Both the position numbers and the translations under genes were made by a program. Positions 7,848 to 15,346 of a DNA stretch of 32,939 nucleotides are shown piece by piece; the stretch's first letter is position 1; each line of letters starts with the position of its first letter. Below the pieces are notes generated by a model that was not told the origin of the DNA, searched no databases, and was given only the letters and a program-made list of their open reading frames with translations. The stretch is taken from positions 1-32,939 of the forward strand of contig JAJBAY010000017.1 in NCBI GenBank assembly GCA_020532515.1, written 5' to 3'. This DNA comes from Candidatus Cloacimonadota bacterium (GTDB taxonomy: Bacteria > Cloacimonadota > Cloacimonadia > Cloacimonadales > Cloacimonadaceae).

Positions 7848-9947
7848 ATGGAGATGAAGAGGCAAAATGAAGATCCGCTAATGACCCCGGTGATGTATCT
7901 AAAAGGGGTGGGAGAGCATCGTGCCCGGCTTTTGGCAAAACTGGGCGTACAGACTGTGCTCGACCTCATGGAGCTATTCCCTCGCACCTATCTCAGCCGG
8001 CTGGTAAATCCCACTTTGGGTGAATTGCAGGTAGGGGATATGGTCTCCCTCACCGCGGAAATATCCTGGGTGGATGCCAAGCCCACCGCCAGAGGCAAAA
8101 AGATCCTGAGCGTGGGCGTAAATGACGGCAAGATCGGCCTCACCTGCGTGTGGTTTGCCTTTCCTCCGGCTTATTTGACCCTGTTTAAACCAGGGAAAAC
8201 CATCTGGTTGAGCGGTACTCTTTCCGCCTTCAACAACCAATTACAGATGAATCATCCCGATTTTGAGATTCTGGCCGATGATCACGAAGAAGATAGCTTC
8301 TGGAAAAGCAGGCAACTCCTGCCGGTCTATCCTCTTACGGAAGGAATCACCCAAAACCTCATGCGCAAGCTCGTGCTCAGCGCCTTTTCCAGCTATGCGG
8401 ATCAGATAGGCGAAAACCTACCTGCTTTCATCCTCGAAAAGCGGCAGTTTCCGCCCCGCCGGGATGCTTTGCAGATCATGCACTTTGCGCAAAAGACCCA
8501 GGCTGCAGACCAGGCCCGAATCCGCTTTGCCTATGAAGAGTTCTTTTACAGTCAGATCATGTGGGCGCGGCACCGGGTTTTTCATGAAAAGAAAGAGCAG
8601 GGCATCAAACACGAAAATCATCAGAAACTTACCACTGCACTGAAGGAAAGACTTGCTTTTGAGCTCACCTCAGCTCAGAAAAGAGTGATCCGCGAGATCT
8701 TTGCCGATATGTGTTCTGAGATCCAGATGTCCCGCCTCATGCAGGGAGATGTGGGCAGCGGCAAGACCATCGTGACCCTTTTTGCCATGCTTTTGGCGGT
8801 GGAAAATGGCCATCAGGCGGCTTTGATGGCGCCCACAGAGATCCTGGCGGAACAGCATTACCAGAATTTTACCCGGCTCCTGGAGCCCCTTTCCCTGAAA
8901 GTAGTCCTCCTCAAAGGCGGCAATTACAAAGGCAAGGCTGAACTGAAAGAGCAGATCGCCAGCGGCGAGGCTCAGATCGTCCTGGGCACCCATGCTTTGA
9001 TCCAAAAAGATGTGGCTTTCCACCGGCTCGGCTTGGTGGTGGTAGATGAACAGCACCGTTTTGGTGTAGAGCAAAGAGCACTTTTGGCAGCTAAGGACAG
9101 CCATCCGGACCTGCTCTATCTTTCGGCCACACCCATCCCCCGCTCTTTGGCCATGACTGTTTATGGCGATCTGATGGTTAGCCAGATCGATGAAATGCCG
9201 CCAAACCGTAAGTCTGTGCTAACTTATGTACGTTCGGACCGCAAGTTTGACACCGTCTTGAGCGATGTGAAGAAAGAGCTGGATAAAGGCCGCCAGGCTT
9301 ACTTCGTCTGCCCTCTGGTGGAGGAAAGCGAAAAGCTGGCTTTACTGGATGCCCAAAGGCTCTATGACTATCTGAAAAACAAGGTCTTCACCAACTGTAC
9401 GATTGATCTGATTCATGGCCGGATGGCAAACAAGGTAAAAGATGAGATCATGCAGAGGTTTAAGGCGGCAGAGACACAAATCCTGGTTTCCACCACCGTG
9501 ATCGAAGTGGGCGTGGACGTACCCAATGCCACAGTGATGGTGATCGAACATGCCGAACGCTTTGGTCTGGCTCAGATGCATCAACTGCGTGGCAGAGTGG
9601 GCCGGGGTGCAGATCAGGCCTACTGTTTCCTCATCGCGCATCAGCCTCAGAGCTCCATGGCACGGGAAAGACTCAGCATCATGAGCCGCAGCACGGATGG
9701 CTTTGTGATCGCCGAAAAGGACCTTGAGCTGCGCGGTCCCGGTGAAATGTTTGGCTATGAGCAATCCGGCTTGCCCGAATTCCGCTTTGCCAATCTCGTG
9801 CAGGATCAGGCAATCCTGGCGTTGGCCAGAACAGACGCCTTTGATATCGTTTTGCAGGACCCCCAATTGATGCGAGATGAGCACAAACTCTTGAGAAAGA
9901 TATATCTATCTAAATACGCTAAAAGAGAAGAGCTTATCTTATATTAG
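7848..9947 (+). CDS. recG: ATP-dependent DNA helicase RecG
   Basis: A 699-aa (E. coli RecG 693 aa) superfamily-2 helicase that remodels stalled forks and branched recombination intermediates. An N-terminal wedge/OB domain (roughly 10-160) includes LKGVGEHRARLLAKLGV and the FPRTYLSR segment typical of RecG. Helicase motifs: GDVGSGKT with Walker A K306, DEQHRFG at 400-406, LSATPIPRS (about 425-433), and GRVGRGADQAYC (about 583-594). The C-terminal RecG block with LRGPGEMFGYEQSGLPEFRFAN is present. The start is uncertain: ATGs at 7848, 7854 and 7881 are in frame and none has a well-placed ribosome-binding site (GAAGAGG at 7856-7862 favours none of them cleanly). It stands alone between the HtrA and subtilase genes. 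Confidence 0.97.
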   Translation: MEMKRQNEDPLMTPVMYLKGVGEHRARLLAKLGVQTVLDLMELFPRTYLSRLVNPTLGELQVGDMVSLTAEISWVDAKPTARGKKILSVGVNDGKIGLTCVWFAFPPAYLTLFKPGKTIWLSGTLSAFNNQLQMNHPDFEILADDHEEDSFWKSRQLLPVYPLTEGITQNLMRKLVLSAFSSYADQIGENLPAFILEKRQFPPRRDALQIMHFAQKTQAADQARIRFAYEEFFYSQIMWARHRVFHEKKEQGIKHENHQKLTTALKERLAFELTSAQKRVIREIFADMCSEIQMSRLMQGDVGSGKTIVTLFAMLLAVENGHQAALMAPTEILAEQHYQNFTRLLEPLSLKVVLLKGGNYKGKAELKEQIASGEAQIVLGTHALIQKDVAFHRLGLVVVDEQHRFGVEQRALLAAKDSHPDLLYLSATPIPRSLAMTVYGDLMVSQIDEMPPNRKSVLTYVRSDRKFDTVLSDVKKELDKGRQAYFVCPLVEESEKLALLDAQRLYDYLKNKVFTNCTIDLIHGRMANKVKDEIMQRFKAAETQILVSTTVIEVGVDVPNATVMVIEHAERFGLAQMHQLRGRVGRGADQAYCFLIAHQPQSSMARERLSIMSRSTDGFVIAEKDLELRGPGEMFGYEQSGLPEFRFANLVQDQAILALARTDAFDIVLQDPQLMRDEHKLLRKIYLSKYAKREELILY

Positions 9948-10025
9948 TGTCTTGCCAGGAGTAAAAAGCTCTTGACGATATCTGCCCTCGTACAAAGATG
10001 AAAAAAACTAAGTACTGAGGTGCCC

Positions 10026-13000
10026 ATGAAAAAGCTGAACATATTATTCCTGCTGATCATTATCAGCACAGCCATATTTGCGGAAAGGGTCAAATTCGAT
10101 CCCTACTGGTTCCAATCCCGCACAATAATCGGCTGTTTTACAAAAGAAGCAATTCCCAATATAGATGGAAAATTGGACTTTACAATAGAGGGCGGCGTAA
10201 TCCGCACCGGAATCAAAAGCATCGATGCTCTGGCAGACAAATACCAGATCGTCGATCTTAAGCAGGCCCATCCTTATTTAACTGATTACAATCTGAATGA
10301 TAAAGGTCTCTATCTGCAAAACACCTACCGTTTTATCCTGGCCAGCGATGATAATATCGATGCTGCCTGCACAGATTTGCACAAAGACGCCAATCTCATC
10401 TATGCCGAGCTGGAGGCCATCAACCGTCAAAAGTTCGTGCCGGACGATCCCATGTTGCCCCAACAGTATGCACATCCCCTCCTGCAGAGCTTTGAAGCCT
10501 GGGATTATGTAACCGGAAGCCATGATATTATAGTGGCCATCACCGATAGTGGTGTGAAATGGAATCATCCTGACCTGATGGGAAACATCTGGATCAACCC
10601 CGCCGAATCTCCTGGCATGAGCATCAATTGGACACAAGGTACGATTCTGGGCGGAGACGGTCAGGACGCAGGTGAAGGCGGAGGCAAAATAGACGACTTG
10701 GTAGGCTGGGATTTTGTGAATAATGATAACAACCCCATCCAAACTTATGCTACCAACGATCATGGCACCCACGTGGCCGGATGCGCCGCCGCAATGGGAA
10801 ACAATGGCATCGGCGTAGTAGGCACCGCGCCCAATGTCTCTATTCTTTCTTGCAAAGGAGCACCCAACAATGCTCCCTCCCAAGGCGTGCAATATGCCTA
10901 TGATCAGGTTCTTTATTCTGGCCAGATCGGTGCACACGTCATCAATGCCAGCTGGGGCGGACCCGGCAATGGCGCTTATCCCAATAGCATCGTAAATCAC
11001 GTGACACTTTTGGGCTCAACTTTTATTAGTGCAGCCGGTAACGCAAATTTAGAGCATGGTCCCGGCTATCATGATTATCCTGCGGATTGCGACAACGCGC
11101 TAAACGTAGCCGCTACCAACCATTCAGATATCAAAGCAGACTTTTCAGATTTCGGTGAGCCGATCGATATCTGCGCTCCTGGCGATAACATCCTTTCCAC
11201 CATCATAGGCGGCTCGGGTTATGCTTCTTATAGTGGCACATCCATGGCCAGTCCTGTGGCTGCCGGTGTGGCTGCTTTGGTAAAATCCCTGCATCCCACC
11301 ATGAGCTCTCTGGACCTACGTAACAGGCTGATGATGACGGCAGACCCCATTGACGATATCAACCCGAACTATGTAGGTAAGCTGGGTACCGGACGCATCA
11401 ATTCCTTCACCGCCACCATGTATGACAAGATTCCCTATATCGTGAAGGAAGAGCTTGTCATTACCGAAATCAGCGGCGATGGAGATGGAGTGCCAAATCC
11501 AGGAGAAACCATCGGCATGAATATCAAACTGGGCAACATTATGACTGGACTCGGGATCTTGTGGAAGAATGCCAGCGATCTGAGTGCAAGCCTGAGGACA
11601 AACTATCCTGGCGTAACCATTATTGATTCAGTATCTGCTTTTGGACAAAGCGGATATCTCTATGCCGGCTCATCCGCCTGGAATGCCAATCAATATACTT
11701 TTAGCACCATAGCAGATCTCCCCTCCGAGCCCATTCCTTTTGAGCTCATGGTTACTTCCAACGGCGATCAGGCCTATCCATATCATAAGGTAATCCCTTT
11801 CAGCATCAGTCTTTCTCTGGTGCAAGCAGGCTGGCCTTTTGATACCGGTGGAGCTTCTAGCAGCTCTCCCATCCTGGTGGATATCACTGGAGATGGCAAG
11901 CTTGAAACAGTGTTTGGAGACCAAGCGGGCAATATCGATATCGTAAATACTGCCGGCGTCTCTGTGCTGGCTAATTTCCCCTTGAACCTCGGTTCAAACG
12001 TGGTAGGCTCCATTGCCATGGGCGAGCTGGTGGCTGATGGCCATCATGATTTTGCGGCCAGCCTGGCAAATAACAACATTGTAGCTTTCAATTCAACTGG
12101 CGCTCTGCTGTTCAGCCAACCCGCCGGAGGCACTCTGCGTAGTGGACCTGCGATCGCAAACGTCATCTCAGGCTCCCCTGCCAAGGTAGTTGCTTTGGCT
12201 CAAAATGGCAGCTTGCATGTCTTGAATAGCGATGGTACATATCTGCCCAACTTCCCTGCCGCTCTGGGCGGAGCCTTTCTGGCCAGTCCAGCTGTAGCAG
12301 ACCTGAATGGCGATGGAAATCATGAAATTATCGCCTGCGCTCTTTCCGGCCAGTTGCACGCCATCGATCCTCTCACCGGACAGAATATTGCCGGCTTCCC
12401 CGTGCAATTGAATGGCGGCAGCCAAAACGCTATCACCATTGCCAATATCGATGGCGATGCCTATCCTGAAATTCTGGTGGCAACCAGTAGTTCCGGCCTC
12501 CTTTACGCCATCAATCATGATGGCAGCATACTCTTTGAAAAAACCATCGGCGGTCAGATCAAGACCAGCCCCATCGTAGCAGACGTCAATAACGATAATG
12601 TAAAAGAGATCATCCTGATCGCAGGCAATGGCAATATCTATGTGATGAACGGCGCCGGTGTCAATCTGCCCGGAACCCCGATCATCGTGGGTTCTGCAGT
12701 GGAATGCACCCCCGTAGTGGCCAGATTTGATTACGGCTCAGATAATGCCGGCATCATCTTTGGCGACACCACCGGCAGGCTCCATTCTGTACGCATAGAC
12801 GGCAGCGAATCTCCTAACTTCCCCATTCTCCTGAACGGTAATCTCAAAGTTTCCGCTGCCCTCGCTGATATCGATGATGACGGCGATCTGGATATCGTGA
12901 TTCCGGATAACGGCGGGTATTACGTTATGGATATTAAGCGCCCCTACCAAAGCATTGAATGGGCTTGCTACACTGGCAGTTATGGCCGCGCGGGCAATGT

Positions 13001-13319
13001 TTATTCGCCCACTGCCAACGAGGATTTGGTCATCGATGCCTTTAGCACCACGCTTTTGGGAGCCTATCCCAACCCCTTCAATCCCAGCACCACGCTGAGC
13101 TTCAGCCTCAAAGAGCAAGGAAACGTAAACCTCGATATCTACAATCAGAAAGGACAGAAAGTACGCACCTTGCTCAGTGATACCATGCCTGCGGGCGAGC
13201 ATCGCATCCATTGGAATGGTACCGATGACAACGGCCGCAATGTGGCCAGTGGCCTGTACTTGTACCGTATGAAATCCGGAAAATACAGCTCCACCCGCAA
13301 AATGATCCTGATGAAATAA
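10026..13319 (+). CDS. Secreted subtilisin-like serine protease (S8) with VCBS/FG-GAP-like repeats and FlgD/T9SS-like C-terminal domain
   Basis: A 1097-aa exported peptidase. The signal peptide ends at about STAIFA (residue 19). A propeptide (about 20-145) precedes the S8 domain with catalytic D174 (ITDSGV), H246 (NDHGTHVAG), oxyanion N339 (SAAGN) and S406 (SGTSMASP). Residues about 610-960 hold repeats of the D-x-(D/N)-x-D-G type (for example near 616, 758, 805, 852 and 947), predicted to fold as a calcium-binding beta-propeller or VCBS/FG-GAP module. Residues 1012-1097 form the YPNPFNPST...SGLYLYR...SSTRKM sorting-like domain shared with the protein at 15347-18097. The ATG at 10026 is preferred over the in-frame GTG at 10020 because GAGG (10017-10020) lies 5 nt before it. 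A terminator follows directly. Confidence 0.95.
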   Translation: MKKLNILFLLIIISTAIFAERVKFDPYWFQSRTIIGCFTKEAIPNIDGKLDFTIEGGVIRTGIKSIDALADKYQIVDLKQAHPYLTDYNLNDKGLYLQNTYRFILASDDNIDAACTDLHKDANLIYAELEAINRQKFVPDDPMLPQQYAHPLLQSFEAWDYVTGSHDIIVAITDSGVKWNHPDLMGNIWINPAESPGMSINWTQGTILGGDGQDAGEGGGKIDDLVGWDFVNNDNNPIQTYATNDHGTHVAGCAAAMGNNGIGVVGTAPNVSILSCKGAPNNAPSQGVQYAYDQVLYSGQIGAHVINASWGGPGNGAYPNSIVNHVTLLGSTFISAAGNANLEHGPGYHDYPADCDNALNVAATNHSDIKADFSDFGEPIDICAPGDNILSTIIGGSGYASYSGTSMASPVAAGVAALVKSLHPTMSSLDLRNRLMMTADPIDDINPNYVGKLGTGRINSFTATMYDKIPYIVKEELVITEISGDGDGVPNPGETIGMNIKLGNIMTGLGILWKNASDLSASLRTNYPGVTIIDSVSAFGQSGYLYAGSSAWNANQYTFSTIADLPSEPIPFELMVTSNGDQAYPYHKVIPFSISLSLVQAGWPFDTGGASSSSPILVDITGDGKLETVFGDQAGNIDIVNTAGVSVLANFPLNLGSNVVGSIAMGELVADGHHDFAASLANNNIVAFNSTGALLFSQPAGGTLRSGPAIANVISGSPAKVVALAQNGSLHVLNSDGTYLPNFPAALGGAFLASPAVADLNGDGNHEIIACALSGQLHAIDPLTGQNIAGFPVQLNGGSQNAITIANIDGDAYPEILVATSSSGLLYAINHDGSILFEKTIGGQIKTSPIVADVNNDNVKEIILIAGNGNIYVMNGAGVNLPGTPIIVGSAVECTPVVARFDYGSDNAGIIFGDTTGRLHSVRIDGSESPNFPILLNGNLKVSAALADIDDDGDLDIVIPDNGGYYVMDIKRPYQSIEWACYTGSYGRAGNVYSPTANEDLVIDAFSTTLLGAYPNPFNPSTTLSFSLKEQGNVNLDIYNQKGQKVRTLLSDTMPAGEHRIHWNGTDDNGRNVASGLYLYRMKSGKYSSTRKMILMK

Positions 13320-13343
13320 AACAACAGGACTGAATAAAAATGA

Positions 13344-13373
13344 AGAGCCTCCCATCTGGGGGGCTCTTTTTTT
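13344..13373 (+). terminator. Intrinsic terminator after the S8 protease gene
   Basis: AGAGCCTCCC (13344-13353) and GGGGGGCTCT (13358-13367) pair over 10 bp (one G-U) with a 4-nt loop and run into a stretch of T (13367-13373). It lies 24 bp past the stop codon. Confidence 0.93.
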
Positions 13374-13502
13374 AGGCGCTCTCTCAAACCGAGTGGGTAG
13401 AATTGGATCCCTTATTTGATTCTGCAGATTAATGCAAAGTTTGCCACGAAGGGGAATAAAACTTGCATCTTAAGTAAACTAAGGCTGATCGCTACACATC
13501 AT

Positions 13503-14066
13503 CTATAGTTGAGGCTTTGGACATACACCACTACTTTGCAAGGTCTTTTTGAATTTGAGTTTCTGGTAGGGCTTGCCGTTTACTTCCACGATTCTATCGC
13601 TTTCGATAAGTACAAAGCCAATGCTCAGAGCCAGTCGCACCATTCTTTCATTACCGGACCAGGTCTCGCAATAAACCTGTTCCAGTGGCATGGTTTGGAA
13701 GAGGTGCTGAACCCACATTTCCAGGGCTTCCCTGCCTATCCCCCTACTCCAGAAAGCCATTTCCGGGATGGAAATACCGACGGCCAGGTATTCCGGCTTA
13801 TTTTCAATATAGTAGCTTGTTACCCAACCGATGTGGGTGTTATCCACCCAAATCTCGAATCTTGTTTTTAGCTCTTGTGGCCCTTTTTGAATTCTTTTTG
13901 AGAGTCTATCTATAAAGCTTGCGGCAAAGTCCTCGCTCATTTCTTCCCAGGGAGCATCCCATTTGGTCCAATCCAGTCCTTTTGTGAACCAGGCTCGATA
14001 ATCCTTCAAATCATCTGCAGTAGTAGCCCTCAAAGTGACTATGTTTCCGATGATCTCTGTAATCAT
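13503..14066 (-). CDS. GNAT-family N-acetyltransferase (RimJ/RimL-like)
   Basis: A 187-aa Gcn5-related acetyltransferase expected to transfer acetyl from acetyl-CoA to an amine. The N-terminal strand NIVTLRATTADDLKDYRAWF, the acetyl-CoA-binding loop WSRGIGREAL (about 107-116, matching R-x-x-G-x-G) and the C-terminal ETWSGNERMVRLALSIGF are typical of RimJ/RimL-like members. The substrate is unknown. The ATG at 14066 has only a distant GGAA, so the start is moderately secure. The gene is followed at its 3' end by the convergent S8 protease gene across a 183-bp gap, which contains only the protease terminator. Its start lies 63 bp from the stop codon of the epimerase-like lipoprotein gene on the same strand. 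Confidence 0.87.
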   Translation of the reverse strand: MITEIIGNIVTLRATTADDLKDYRAWFTKGLDWTKWDAPWEEMSEDFAASFIDRLSKRIQKGPQELKTRFEIWVDNTHIGWVTSYYIENKPEYLAVGISIPEMAFWSRGIGREALEMWVQHLFQTMPLEQVYCETWSGNERMVRLALSIGFVLIESDRIVEVNGKPYQKLKFKKTLQSSGVCPKPQL

Positions 14067-14129
14067 TTCAGATTTCTTAGTTCCGGTGACGTCCCTACCA
14101 CTGCAGATACGTTGAAACCGGCGTTAATC

Positions 14130-15089
14130 TCAGTGGCTATCTGCATAAAACAGATCGCTAATAGCCGCGAAATACTCATCTCCAGTCAGCAGTGTACAGA
14201 GGTTCAGCAATTGAATATGCACTATGTGATAATCCACATATTTCTGGCGGTACAAAAGGCAGTAGGCACTGCGCTCAGAGGGATTTCTGTACAAGAGGAT
14301 GTTGTCTTTGATAGAGGTCATTTCACAGCTAAATAGCTTTGCCGACAAATCATCGCCAAACACCCACCAATGATCGTACAAGCCCATGGAGCCAATGATG
14401 GAGCCATTTAACACATATCTTCTACTATGCATGGGGTATTCGTCCACCCAATAGTAGCGGGGACCCTTTAGCAAAGTATCCTCAGCAGAGATCAAGACTC
14501 CGGAGTATGGACTATCAAAATCAGTAAAAGTAGCCAGGATGGAATCTGCCACCGCTTTATACAGAGGGTTTTCAGTATAGTGATACAATCTGCAATAGGC
14601 AGAAAGGGCGGTTCCTTGCGCCATGCCAGAAAACCAGGGTGCCGTGTAGGTCACTTGGGTACCTTCGGAAAAGTCGAATTGGTAAGGGAAATATAGCATA
14701 TTCTTGTATCTAACGGCGTTGCGGCGTAAAGCTTCCATGCTCTTTTCGGCATGACTGAGATATTTTGGCTCAGCGGTATGATCATAATCGCTGAGAGCTT
14801 CCAGGCTCTTGAAGCAGAGGTTTACCGGATGGTAGTAGAGGCCTCCGGCATAAGGGAAAAGGTAAACTCCGTCAGCATCCTGCGGCTCGGCATTCCAGGT
14901 ATCGAATATGCGTTCCCTATTCTTAAATAGCTGTGCATAAGGAACATGCTCCAGTGTAAAAGAGTAGTCATGTAGATCTGAATAGAGAGTTTTAGTAGGC
15001 TCTTTTGAGCAAGATATCAGTGGCAGCAACAGCAATAGTAGCACGAAATATCTCAGTCTGTGGCCCCAGGTAAATATAATATTGCACAT
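14130..15089 (-). CDS. Lipoprotein with D-glucuronyl C5-epimerase C-terminal-like domain
   Basis: A 319-aa predicted lipoprotein. After MCNIIFTWGHRLRYF comes a Leu-rich core and the lipobox LISC, so mature protein is probably anchored through that Cys. The rest resembles the (alpha/alpha) barrel of the C5-epimerase C-terminal family: YPYQFDFSEG near the middle, then APWFSGMAQGTALSAY, a Y-W-x-x-EYP segment and VLNGSIIGSMGLYDHW. In heparan/alginate-like pathways this domain inverts C5 of uronic acids; many bacterial copies are of unknown specificity. The start at 15089 is chosen over an upstream in-frame ATG (15164) because GGTGGA sits 6 nt before it and it begins a normal signal peptide. No polysaccharide genes are adjacent. 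Confidence 0.8.
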   Translation of the reverse strand: MCNIIFTWGHRLRYFVLLLLLLPLISCSKEPTKTLYSDLHDYSFTLEHVPYAQLFKNRERIFDTWNAEPQDADGVYLFPYAGGLYYHPVNLCFKSLEALSDYDHTAEPKYLSHAEKSMEALRRNAVRYKNMLYFPYQFDFSEGTQVTYTAPWFSGMAQGTALSAYCRLYHYTENPLYKAVADSILATFTDFDSPYSGVLISAEDTLLKGPRYYWVDEYPMHSRRYVLNGSIIGSMGLYDHWWVFGDDLSAKLFSCEMTSIKDNILLYRNPSERSAYCLLYRQKYVDYHIVHIQLLNLCTLLTGDEYFAAISDLFYADSH

Positions 15090-15219
15090 TTCGAATCCAC
15101 CTTGTCGATTTTTTGCAATGATCTGCAGGGACAAGCTGGTGTCAAGCAGAATAAATGCGGGCATCTCACTAAAACATCGAACTATCGATTTATAAACAGC
15201 CTATTGACAACCCCGTTGA

Positions 15220-15278
15220 GGCGGTCTCCCGTACCGCCTTAATCATAGCTCATCTTTGTATGCGGTACAGAGACCGCC
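15220..15278. repeat. REP-like pair of palindromes in inverted orientation
   Basis: GGCGGTCTCCCGTACCGCC (15220-15238) and GCGGTACAGAGACCGCC (15262-15278) are imperfect inverted copies with a 23-bp spacer. Each arm is itself palindromic (GGCGGT...ACCGCC; GCGGT...ACCGC). Organisation resembles a REP/BIME unit between two minus-strand genes. Confidence 0.7.
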
Positions 15279-15286
15279 ACTACATG

Positions 15287-15312
15287 AAAAACCCCGGACG
15301 AAGCCGGGGTTT
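15287..15312 (-). terminator. Intrinsic terminator for the 916-aa secreted protein gene
   Basis: Read on the minus strand, AAACCCCGG and CCGGGGTTT form a 9-bp stem with a 6-nt loop (15289-15312), followed by a run of T (complement of 15287-15290). It lies 35 bp after the stop codon of the minus-strand gene ending at 15347. Confidence 0.9.
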
Positions 15313-15346
15313 ATTGATTGTTGTGGCAGATAGTCTGCCGGTAGAT

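Noticed and set aside
10278-11000. 240-codon antisense open frame within the S8 protease gene
   Set aside because: Antisense shadow of the catalytic domain region, no start signal.
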